Shown piece after piece: positions 1 through 6,120 of a stretch of 38,708 nucleotides of DNA. The stretch is from a virus. Position 1 is the stretch's first letter, and each line of letters begins with the position of its first letter. Under the pieces are notes generated by a model. That model saw only the letters and a list, made by a program, of their open reading frames with translations, had not been told where the DNA came from and did not search any database. The position numbers and the translations under genes are program-made. The DNA lies in IMG/VR virus record IMGVR_UViG_3300010392_000899, positions 1 through 38,708 of that record, one strand, 5' to 3'.

Positions 1-2
1 AC

Positions 3-127
3 AGGGATAAAGATAACCACCACGCGGGTTGCAGAACCATTGCCGAAAACAATTGGCTCCTTAAAGATCGGCGGTCAGATATTTACGATATGACATTATT
101 TGCGTTGATTCGCGGCTTTAATACCGG
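3..127 (+). pseudogene. Host gene, upstream part, interrupted by the prophage
   Basis: An open frame enters from the left edge and gives 41 residues ending IRGFNT before the junction. In the lysogen it reads into the phage end, adds G-E-P-T and stops at 138-140. Joined to the bases after 38588 it continues in frame for 18 more codons (IRTWLSTL...NIKE) to a TAA at 38644. The host protein therefore loses its last 18 residues and gains three foreign ones. I do not recognise the family; visible features are HHAGCRT and a hydrophobic MTLFALI stretch. Whether the truncated product works cannot be told. Confidence 0.7.
122..127. repeat. Target-site duplication TACCGG, left copy
   Basis: TACCGG directly precedes the TG of the phage left end and recurs directly after the CA of the right end at 38583-38588. 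Mu-like transposases usually make 5- or 6-bp duplications, so the length fits. Confidence 0.88.
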
Positions 128-252
128 TGAACCAACCTGAGATAAATCCAGGGGTATAACTGAGATAAATCGGGAAGAGCTTAAAAGAAACGGGAAGATA
201 CGGGAAGCCGAATTTAAAGAGAGTTTGGAAATATCAAATAAGGCGGGCGGCC
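128..252. other. Left phage end with transposase-binding-type repeats
   Basis: This non-coding stretch lies between the junction and the end of the mor-like gene. GAGATAAAT occurs at 139-147 and 162-170, each inside TGAGATAAATC, 23 bp apart. CGGGAAG follows at 171-177, 191-197 and 201-207. The outermost GATAA lies at bases 14-18 from the end, exactly as in the inverted right end. 13 of the first 21 bases match the right terminus. In Mu the A protein binds about 22-bp sites spaced in this way, so these are candidate L1 and L2 sites with a weaker third. No gene is visible. Confidence 0.75.
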
Positions 253-612
253 TCAGCTACCGAACAAATCGGGCTGTTCCTCGGCGCGGATGACCTGCCG
301 GATGGAGCGGAGGCGCTGATAGACCCCCTGGAGGGTGAGGTTGTACTTCCGGGCCAGCTCGGCATGGTTGGAGCCGTTGAAATCCTCCCACATGCTGCGA
401 TCGCGCTCATCGATGTCAAGATCCTTCCCCTTGGGAAAGTAGATCAGCTGGCCGCCCCAGTTGGCCCGCATTTCATCAACGATTTTCCTTGCAGCCGACT
501 TTACCTGTTCGACAGGTAGTTCGGTAGTGGCCTGCAATACAGCGATTGTGTGGTCACCCAAATCAGACAGCAGTTCGCAGCCTCGTGAACGCGCATCCTT
601 CTTTACCGCCAT
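253..612 (-). CDS. mor: Mor-family transcription activator
   Basis: This 119-residue protein is of the Mor/C family, the activators of middle and late transcription in Mu-like phages. The family core is visible: an alpha-helical dimerisation part, then WGGQLIYFPKG at about residue 52, then a helix-turn-helix (HAELARKYNLTLQGVYQRL, about 83-102). The ATG at 612 is chosen because it overlaps the end of gemA; a longer frame up to 636 starts inside gemA. It is the last gene of the leftward early operon, right beside the phage end, and the gemA-mor order is that of Mu. It is the only Mor/C-type protein in the element, so it probably drives all late transcription. Its targets may be the twin dyads at 12687 and 24164. 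Confidence 0.88.
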   Translation of the reverse strand: MAVKKDARSRGCELLSDLGDHTIAVLQATTELPVEQVKSAARKIVDEMRANWGGQLIYFPKGKDLDIDERDRSMWEDFNGSNHAELARKYNLTLQGVYQRLRSIRQVIRAEEQPDLFGS

Positions 613-1052
613 TTCACGCCATCCCTTGCAGCCCACTGTTTCAGCTGCTCGATGATTTGGTTCTTCTGGTCATCCGGCAGGAATTCCGGTTTGGACCACC
701 CAGTTCCCTGCGGGTGGGATCGCCGGGTATTCGATATCAGCCATGCCCTCAGCCCAGACTTATGCTCAACAGAGCCCGCGTCCGCCAGGCGGTTCCAGAT
801 GTGATAGATGAGCCCTGCCCTGGGCGGTGGCTTACGATGCTTACCGGGGCGACGTAAGCCGACTTTAGCCCCTCTGGCCACCAGGTGAGAGAGAACGGCC
901 TGGCGGCCAGCCTCGTCGAGATCTGCGGCCGAGTGGACGCGGGCCACTGTCCATAGCATGGCCTGGTAGGTTTCATCGTCCATTCCCAGATCCTTCTTTG
1001 CGATATGGATCTTGGCGAGATCGGTGCGTCTTGTACCTTGCATGCTTTGCAT
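603..1052 (-). CDS. gemA: GemA-like regulatory protein (DUF1018, Mu gp16 type)
   Basis: 149 residues. The signature LAKIHIAKKDLGMDDETYQAML near the N-terminus is that of the GemA/gp16 family, which modulates host gene expression in Mu. The C-terminal half is basic and ends in a Trp-rich helix (IIEQLKQWAARDGVKWR). The ATG at 1052 or the one three codons on (1043) is likely. AACAACAGG stands just upstream, and the same layout recurs in the truncated duplicate at 1528-1587. The end overlaps mor by 10 bases. The family is clear but its molecular mechanism is not well understood. Confidence 0.85.
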   Translation of the reverse strand: MQSMQGTRRTDLAKIHIAKKDLGMDDETYQAMLWTVARVHSAADLDEAGRQAVLSHLVARGAKVGLRRPGKHRKPPPRAGLIYHIWNRLADAGSVEHKSGLRAWLISNTRRSHPQGTGWSKPEFLPDDQKNQIIEQLKQWAARDGVKWR

Positions 1053-1063
1053 CCTGTTGTTGT
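1006..1063. repeat. Direct repeat A (start of gemA)
   Basis: This stretch matches 1541-1600 at about 50 of 58 aligned bases with one 2-base indel. It covers the ribosome-binding region and the first codons of gemA (the residues TRRTDLAKIH). Confidence 0.85.
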
Positions 1064-1068
1064 ATTGC

Positions 1069-1188
1069 TTAGCGGCTGTTTGCAATTACCAGCCATCCAT
1101 CAGCAGTCTTCCGGCTCAATCTCCAATACTTCCCCGGTTGTCGCTCAAACCAAAACCCGAGAAATTTAATGTTCTGTTCTGCTCCCAT
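1069..1188 (-). CDS. Small hypothetical protein, 39 residues
   Basis: The frame has an excellent ribosome-binding site (AGGAGG, spacing 6) before its ATG and encodes a Trp- and Arg-rich peptide (MGAEQNIKFLGFWFERQPGK at the start, then YWRLSRKTADGWLV). It ends 17 bases before the gemA start and lies inside the segment bracketed by the two direct repeats. I do not recognise a family. The aromatic pattern suggests one small beta-rich domain. Confidence 0.55.
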   Translation of the reverse strand: MGAEQNIKFLGFWFERQPGKYWRLSRKTADGWLVIANSR

Positions 1189-1258
1189 CGGTGCCTCCTA
1201 CAACTCGTAACAAGCCATTGTTTGCGACGGCATAAACCGCCGCGCCAAAATTCGATCG

Positions 1259-1531
1259 CTACGTGATCGTTCGCGTCCGGGGGTGACAGGTCCTGTTGGT
1301 CGGCCTGCGCATGGCGCCGGTCTTCCTCAGTTCACAGGCCCGTTGCATAACAGTGTGAATAGTCCGCCCAAGAGCCAGGCTCACCTGCTCTGGGCCTAGC
1401 TTCTCGTGATACTCGATAAGATATTTCTGATCCCGCGTGGTCCAGGGCCTACCCTGGTTTGGGTGGTACTCCGGGTGGTAATTCATCCGGCCGTATCTGT
1501 CATATGTCGGTGTCTGATTCATATCTTTCAT
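1259..1531 (-). CDS. Myb/SANT-like helix-turn-helix protein
   Basis: 90 residues. Residues about 30-72 (PWTTRDQKYLIEYHEKLGPE, then QVSLALGRTIHTVMQRACELRK) form a Trp-led three-helix HTH with a wide loop, of the kind found in SANT/Myb-like or GcrA-like phage proteins. The N-terminus is Tyr/His/Pro-rich and the C-terminus is basic. The ATG at 1531 overlaps the stop of the 19-codon gemA remnant upstream (ATGA). It probably binds DNA; target unknown. It is the main gene of the cassette between direct repeats A and B. Confidence 0.7.
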   Translation of the reverse strand: MKDMNQTPTYDRYGRMNYHPEYHPNQGRPWTTRDQKYLIEYHEKLGPEQVSLALGRTIHTVMQRACELRKTGAMRRPTNRTCHPRTRTIT

Positions 1532-1587
1532 TGTTCCTCGTGGATCTTTGCGAGATCGGTGCGTCTGGTACTTAGCATGGGTTTCAT
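1528..1587 (-). pseudogene. Truncated duplicate of the gemA N-terminus (19 codons)
   Basis: The frame reads MKPMLSTRRTDLAKIHEEQ and stops. Positions 7-16 (TRRTDLAKIH) are identical to the start of the intact GemA, and the upstream AACAACAGG is also conserved. It sits in direct repeat B and joins its neighbours by overlaps at both ends, so it may still be translated and pass ribosomes on to the HTH gene downstream. Confidence 0.7.
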
Positions 1588-1600
1588 GTCCTGTTGTTCT
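1541..1600. repeat. Direct repeat B (gemA head remnant)
   Basis: Second copy of the repeat at 1006-1063, same orientation, 537 bp between equivalent bases. Confidence 0.85.
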
Positions 1601-1694
1601 GCCAGGAAATGAGCAATTCCATTTTGCCGTTGTACCGGTCGCGGTCTGCAGCCGCCTCGTGCACCGGGCGCACTTCGATGCGGAGGTTGTCCAT
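1584..1694 (-). CDS. Small hypothetical protein, 36 residues
   Basis: The frame reads MDNLRIEVRPVHEAAADRDR and then YNGKMELLISWQNNRT. It has balanced composition and its stop overlaps the next start (ATGA at 1584-1587). It begins 16 bases after the DUF551-like gene. No family recognised. Operon position and overlap are the evidence that it is translated. Confidence 0.5.
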   Translation of the reverse strand: MDNLRIEVRPVHEAAADRDRYNGKMELLISWQNNRT

Positions 1695-1710
1695 CAGTAA
1701 GCCTCCATTA

Positions 1711-1938
1711 TTAACGTACTGCTATCGGTGCAGATGGTTGATCTGCCCAATAGAGAAGACCATGATTAACTCTCCCGTAATACGGGTTGTCTTTATTTCC
1801 GCAGCAATCATTAACAACCATACTAACCCCCATGTAGGGGCCATCCCCATGATCGTGGATGCACAGCACGTATTTGCCTGGTTCTGGCAACGATTCTTTA
1901 GCATCGAACCAGTTTGGGCCAAACAAATCAGCCTGCAT
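1711..1938 (-). CDS. DUF551-like small protein
   Basis: 75 residues. The pattern WFDAKESLPEPGKYVLCIHD near the N-terminus, followed by a WAD near the C-terminus, is that of DUF551 proteins, common in phages and of unknown role. The ATG at 1938 overlaps the upstream stop (TGATG) and follows AGGAGG. A GTG one codon earlier is also possible. Confidence 0.7.
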   Translation of the reverse strand: MQADLFGPNWFDAKESLPEPGKYVLCIHDHGDGPYMGVSMVVNDCCGNKDNPYYGRVNHGLLYWADQPSAPIAVR

Positions 1939-2138
1939 CACTGCCTCCTAGAGGGTGTGGTCCATCCCTCATCTGACTGCCACCAGGCGACAACTTGATC
2001 CTCGTCATCCAGGATCCGGAGTTTCACATCTGCGACTCTGGCCAACTGTTCTGCGGCGTGCCGCACTTCGGCACCGCGCTCGGCGGGGTAGCTGAGACAG
2101 TTACGCCACGCACCGCTCTCATTGATCTGTAGTTTCAT
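1938..2138 (-). CDS. Hypothetical early protein, 66 residues
   Basis: A small acidic/polar protein with a helical middle (GAEVRHAAEQLARVADVKLR) and a Trp-rich end (VVAWWQSDEGW). The ATG follows AGGAGGAG closely and overlaps the upstream stop (ATGA at 2135-2138). No family recognised. Confidence 0.65.
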   Translation of the reverse strand: MKLQINESGAWRNCLSYPAERGAEVRHAAEQLARVADVKLRILDDEDQVVAWWQSDEGWTTPSRRQ

Positions 2139-2794
2139 TGCTCCTCCTGTGGATCAGGCACATGGTTGGGCTCGTTCCTCGGCAAGCGGCTAATCATGGC
2201 CAGCACCCTCGGGCTGTCGCGAGGGCGTTCGGTTCCGCTGAGACCTCCAGTGGCAATGAATGTGATGTTATCGAAGGCCTGCTGTACCTCCAGATCGTAG
2301 GATTCGAGTACTTCACGTTCAGAGTCGCCGAGTGTGGTCTTCCACTGGTCTACTGAGCCGTAACTGCCGGCCAGCTCGCTTTCGGCAAGCAGTAGGGCTT
2401 CGCGGTGGCTGAGCAGGTGGAACAGGTCTGGCTCAGGCGGTACCTGCTTAGCGTTACGCTGAGCGATCTCCTCGCGAGCCGCCGCCAAGGTGTACCAGAA
2501 ATTGTGCACCCCTGCGCCCCGCTCCGATTGTGCTGTTGCCGCCTTTTCCACCCTGGCCAGAACGGCTATTGCCATGCTCGCCAGGCGCGTATCTCCTGAT
2601 CTGCGCACCTCTTGCGCAAAGTCGGCCAGTGCCTCTATTTCAGCGCGTTTATTCCAGGTATTGCATGGGGCCGCGGCCAGGCATTCGTTACACTCGATGG
2701 CGTCATATTCGCCGGTGTCGTCAGACCAGGGCACTACGCGGAGCTTGGTCGAGCCGCAGAATGGGCAGGCTGATTTGTGTGTTTGAGTGTTCAC
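2135..2794 (-). CDS. Lar-like zinc-ribbon protein with C-terminal extension
   Basis: 219 residues from a GTG at 2794 that overlaps the upstream stop (GTGA). The first 50 residues carry CPFCGS, then IECNECLAAAPC and TWNKRAE, the pattern of the Lar restriction-alleviation family (PF14354) found in many phages and prophages. Lar proteins modulate type I restriction, but many family members are untested. The remaining 160 residues are helical, with no recognised domain. The protein is about three times the usual length of Lar, so the zinc ribbon may be only a module. Confidence 0.65.
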   Translation of the reverse strand: MNTQTHKSACPFCGSTKLRVVPWSDDTGEYDAIECNECLAAAPCNTWNKRAEIEALADFAQEVRRSGDTRLASMAIAVLARVEKAATAQSERGAGVHNFWYTLAAAREEIAQRNAKQVPPEPDLFHLLSHREALLLAESELAGSYGSVDQWKTTLGDSEREVLESYDLEVQQAFDNITFIATGGLSGTERPRDSPRVLAMISRLPRNEPNHVPDPQEEQ

Positions 2795-3312
2795 GCCATC
2801 TCCTCGCTGGCTTCGGCCAGCCATGCGTCTATCAGTTTGTCGAGGGCGCTGGCGACGGGCTTCACCACAACAGCATCGTCGGTGTCCTCGATGCGGATGC
2901 CCAAGCGCTTCAGATCGGCGGCGGTGAGGTCGTAGACGCTGGGCTTATGCACACTTTCCCGCCGACGGATCAGCAGTTCCGCTTGTTCTTCCGGGAGCTG
3001 CTTGCGGATCCGGGCAATGGTGGCGGCTTCATCGTCGATCACCACCTGGCCTTTCTGTTTCTTTACGCCACAGCGGATTCCGCTCATGACCTGGGTGCGC
3101 GGTTTCTCGAACAGTTGGCGGGCAGCGTCGATGGCATTGCGCAGGCGGTCTTCAGCCTCTGCGGCCTTTTCGGCAGCCTGGCGCAGGCCCGGCAGTTCAC
3201 GCTGGGTGACCTGCTCTATCTCCGCCTTCAGGACGGCGGCGCGGTCGATTAGATTGATACGGGCAGCAGCAAATTCAGCCGCCAGACTCTCAATATCGGT
3301 GAGTGAGGTCAT
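2791..3312 (-). CDS. Coiled-coil protein, possible Gam-like host-nuclease inhibitor
   Basis: 173 residues. Residues about 1-70 form an Ala/Glu-rich coiled coil. A segment follows with KPRTQVMSGIRCGVKKQKGQ, and then a helical part rich in Arg and Glu (ELLIRRRESVHKPSVYDLTA). This order (coiled coil, a beta hairpin with K-x-K-G, then 'dLkrlGI') resembles Mu Gam, which protects linear DNA ends from RecBCD. Similarity is by architecture only and Mu Gam shares little sequence. Its place downstream of the transposition genes fits. An alternative is an unrelated structural coiled-coil protein. Confidence 0.5.
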   Translation of the reverse strand: MTSLTDIESLAAEFAAARINLIDRAAVLKAEIEQVTQRELPGLRQAAEKAAEAEDRLRNAIDAARQLFEKPRTQVMSGIRCGVKKQKGQVVIDDEAATIARIRKQLPEEQAELLIRRRESVHKPSVYDLTAADLKRLGIRIEDTDDAVVVKPVASALDKLIDAWLAEASEEMA

Positions 3313-3569
3313 ATGTTCTTCTCCCGGAGTTCAACGGCTTGGCTCATGATGCTGTTTGCACGGGAGAGCAGTTCATTCGCCTGATTTTGTTCCCGATAGT
3401 AGGTGTTACCCTCGGCGTATTTTGCGTTTTCGCGGATACGCTTTGATTGCTGGGTGAGATGAACCGCCACGGTTTCCAGGGCAATAACCCCGGCCGCTGG
3501 TTGTTCGTGACCCGCGCGCATCACTGCCGCCGTGGCAATGTCTACCAGTTGTTGTTCGATGTGGTTCAT
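3309..3569 (-). CDS. Hypothetical early protein, 86 residues
   Basis: An almost wholly helical, Gln/Asn/Ala-rich small protein (HIEQQLVDIATAAVMRAG, NELLSRANSIMSQAVELRE). It is coupled to both neighbours by ATGA overlaps. No family recognised. Confidence 0.6.
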   Translation of the reverse strand: MNHIEQQLVDIATAAVMRAGHEQPAAGVIALETVAVHLTQQSKRIRENAKYAEGNTYYREQNQANELLSRANSIMSQAVELREKNI

Positions 3570-3910
3570 GTGGGCAGCCTCAGTTGACCGCGAATATCAG
3601 GCATCGCGACCTTTTTCATGCGCGAGATCTGCTTCAAGCTACAGATGGCGCGTTCATAGAGAAATTCGCAGGTGGCATCGAGTTCCTCGGCATTCTCTGC
3701 GATGAAATATCCGGTCGCTGGATGTGCACAAATGTGGTGGCCATCGCCCCGCAGCCGCTGAATGATCTTCCGCAGATGGCGGAGATCGTGAGGTGATACT
3801 GGACGGATAAGGCAAGCCTCAGCCAGTGATTGCGCACTGATCCCCTTACACTTTCCGATGTGATGTGAAAGCACCTCTATAACGGAATCCGATGAGATAT
3901 CATTCTTCAC
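3566..3910 (-). CDS. Hypothetical protein, possible winged-helix
   Basis: 114 residues from a GTG at 3910. The middle (SAQSLAEACLIRPVSPHDLR, then KIIQRLRGDGHHICAHPATGYFIA) looks like a recognition helix followed by a wing with the G-Y-F-I-A turn typical of winged helix-turn-helix proteins. A short helical tail follows. It may bind DNA. It overlaps the upstream gene by 11 bases. Confidence 0.55.
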   Translation of the reverse strand: MKNDISSDSVIEVLSHHIGKCKGISAQSLAEACLIRPVSPHDLRHLRKIIQRLRGDGHHICAHPATGYFIAENAEELDATCEFLYERAICSLKQISRMKKVAMPDIRGQLRLPT

Positions 3911-4460
3911 GTTTTACTCCCTCCACCTTTTCAACCAGATCCGTGCGTCCCAGCCGTTCCATGTCCCGTTTCCAGGCCTCCGCCGGGTTGTATCCCAGCG
4001 GAACTGATGAATCCTTCGGGCCAGTACGCACTTGGTGTTTGCGTTGCTCCTCGAGCTTTTTTTCCGCCTTGGCCTCCGCCCGGTCGGACTCACCGGCAAC
4101 CACTTCGAACAGGTAACCGTGATCCTTCAGGGGCAAGGTCAATTTGTCGCGGCGCGATATGACCTGGTCGAGTGCGTGTTTCCAGATCTCCACCGGTGCC
4201 GACCAGTCGCGGCCATTGCGGCGGAGCTTGCCTGCCTCAATCGGCTCCAGCAGCTCCGTCAGAATCCGTTCGACGCGATCCATGCTGTGTCCGCGCTTTG
4301 CTGGTCTGAACAATCCGATATAGACCTGGATCTGCATCGCCAGTGGGTGCGGCATGCGCAAGGCCTTTAAAATGGCCTCACGCTTGACCGCCTCGGCCAG
4401 GAAGATCTCGGGTGCACCGAACGCTCCGCAGACGGGGCACATGGCCTGGTACTTGCTCAC
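3900..4460 (-). CDS. Hypothetical early protein with N-terminal CxxC
   Basis: 186 residues from a GTG overlapping the upstream stop (GTGA). The N-terminus has CPVCG with no second pair of cysteines close by, so a full zinc ribbon is unlikely unless it dimerises. The middle has a short motif (RPAKRGHSMDRVERILTELL) and a helix-rich charged C-terminus (EAKAEKKLEEQRKHQ). I do not recognise a family. Position directly after the transposition genes suggests an accessory early function. Confidence 0.6.
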   Translation of the reverse strand: MSKYQAMCPVCGAFGAPEIFLAEAVKREAILKALRMPHPLAMQIQVYIGLFRPAKRGHSMDRVERILTELLEPIEAGKLRRNGRDWSAPVEIWKHALDQVISRRDKLTLPLKDHGYLFEVVAGESDRAEAKAEKKLEEQRKHQVRTGPKDSSVPLGYNPAEAWKRDMERLGRTDLVEKVEGVKREE

Positions 4461-4861
4461 CCGAGCACCTCCGCAGATCGCCGAAAGCCGCAGCGGTGTC
4501 CCCGCTTCGCCGGATGGGCGTTATGCTCCAGCGGTTCATATAAGCGGCCGGCGTTCCGTTTTACCGGGTGGGGTCCGGATGTATCGACGTGCTCAAGCAC
4601 AGCGGCCAACGCCTCATCTTCGCGATCGGCCTCTTCGTTGAAAATACGCTCCATCAGTTCCTCCTGGACCGGCAGTAGGCGCCGAAACTTCTCGCCTTCC
4701 TCCAGCGGCATTGGGAGATTGAAGGCCGCTGCAGCGAGGATCTCGTCCGGTGCGTGCAGAAAGGTGATAAAAAGGATGCCCCGAGCCTGCAGCAGCGCCC
4801 AGTTGGCGAGATAGAGATTGCCGTAGAACTCGATGTACTCGTCTCTGTAGGTTGTTGCCAT
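4457..4861 (-). CDS. Hypothetical early protein, 134 residues
   Basis: The ATG at 4861 (MATTYRDEYIEFYGN) is one base beyond the stop of the transposition ATPase gene and is preferred to a start within that gene. The N-terminal half is helical and hydrophobic (LANWALLQARGILFITFLH), the middle acidic, and the end basic with H and C (HPAKRGHRCGF). No family recognised. Confidence 0.6.
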   Translation of the reverse strand: MATTYRDEYIEFYGNLYLANWALLQARGILFITFLHAPDEILAAAAFNLPMPLEEGEKFRRLLPVQEELMERIFNEEADREDEALAAVLEHVDTSGPHPVKRNAGRLYEPLEHNAHPAKRGHRCGFRRSAEVLG

Positions 4862-4862
4862 G

Positions 4863-6107
4863 TCACACCCCCTTGATGATCTCGGCATTGACCTTTTCCT
4901 CGCCGATCTCGGCGGCCAGGTTCATGGCCTTGCTGACGGTGTTGTTGACCACCAGCGGATACATCATCGACACGGTGGCGCCCAGGCTACGGCCGGGGAT
5001 CTGCAGGCGGGTGCGGATGGCGTCGAATGCTTCGGGATGGAATATGTCGCCCAGGCTTCTGCCAACCCGCTTCAGCTTGGCGCGGATGTAGTCCTCCAAG
5101 TTGCCGTTCAGCGGGTGCAGTTCGGCGATCTCGCAGCGGTTGATCACCTCGCGGGCATCCCAGTTGCGGCGCAGATCCAACGCCCCTTTCAGTTCCGGCT
5201 GGCCGACCAGGACGATGCCCAGCAAGCGTTTGAACCCGTCCTCCAGCTCCCAGAAACGCTTCAGGTATTTGAGCGTGGCGACGGTAAGGTCATGGGCCTC
5301 CTCGATGATCAGCACATGTGCGTTGCCGCTGCGTCCTGAGCCTGTCAGCAGACGTTCAATCTGCCGAGCCTTGGCCTCTAAAGTCCGCTTCGGGGTTTCG
5401 GATGAGACATCCTCGATGATGGCATCACAAATCGCACCAGCGGTCAGGCGACCCTTGTCGATGATGCGAGGCTGGATGACGGTGAGCGGCTCGGCATTGC
5501 GGGTGATACGGTCGATAAGATCCTTGCGCAGCGTGCTCTTACCGGCCCCGGATTCGCCGATCACAGCCAGGAAACCGGCGTTCTTGGCGGCGTAGTACAT
5601 GGCCTCGCGGATGTAGCGCTGATCCTCGCTGAGGTAGACATCGTCCGGGCCCTTCACGTCGTCGATGAAAGGGTCATTGAACAATTTAAAGTGGCGTTTT
5701 GCCTGTTGTGATAACATCTCGTTCTCCGGGAGTTGAATTTCATTGATAACCGGGGCGGTGGTTCCGGTGGACTTACGCGTGTTGCCTGGCCGGGCAGCGT
5801 AGCCACTGGGATCATCGTCAATTTCCAGCGCAGTGCTGATCTCGTGTTCCGGCACCTCGTGGGTGCGCAAAAAATCATCAATCTGCTTCTTTAAGAATGA
5901 CTTCGGTGTGCGCCGGGGCCATATATCCCGCCGAATGATTTGGGACACGGTCGCCTCACTGGGCGTCGTGCCGTCAACCAGCGTTAGGGCATTGCACAGG
6001 CTGACCTGCGACACGCCCTGTTGGGCCAGGATGCGCTTGAGGTTCAAGGGTGTTGGTTCTCTCATACGACGTACTTCCCATCCTTCTTGATAGATTTTTG
6101 GGTACAT
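4863..6107 (-). CDS. Transposition target activator ATPase (MuB/TnpB type)
   Basis: 414 residues. The N-terminal 60 residues carry an HTH (RILAQQGVSQVSLCNAL, EATVSQIIRR). An AAA+ domain follows, with Walker A GESGAGKST at about 184-192 and Walker B LIIEEAHD at about 266-273. This is the MuB/BcepMu-type partner that binds target DNA in an ATP-dependent way and delivers it to the transposase. The start at 6107 follows a perfect AAGGAGGT with spacing 6, placed in the 13-base gap after the transposase stop. A later ATG at 6065 is less well placed. No residue appears to be missing. Confidence 0.9.
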   Translation of the reverse strand: MYPKIYQEGWEVRRMREPTPLNLKRILAQQGVSQVSLCNALTLVDGTTPSEATVSQIIRRDIWPRRTPKSFLKKQIDDFLRTHEVPEHEISTALEIDDDPSGYAARPGNTRKSTGTTAPVINEIQLPENEMLSQQAKRHFKLFNDPFIDDVKGPDDVYLSEDQRYIREAMYYAAKNAGFLAVIGESGAGKSTLRKDLIDRITRNAEPLTVIQPRIIDKGRLTAGAICDAIIEDVSSETPKRTLEAKARQIERLLTGSGRSGNAHVLIIEEAHDLTVATLKYLKRFWELEDGFKRLLGIVLVGQPELKGALDLRRNWDAREVINRCEIAELHPLNGNLEDYIRAKLKRVGRSLGDIFHPEAFDAIRTRLQIPGRSLGATVSMMYPLVVNNTVSKAMNLAAEIGEEKVNAEIIKGV

Positions 6108-6120
6108 TGCGTTACCTCCT

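Noticed and set aside
138-148. Phage left end at 138 (TGAGATAAATC)
   Set aside because: Its preceding 5-6 bases have no copy after any CA at the right end. The TG at 128 has the TACCGG duplication and restores the host frame.
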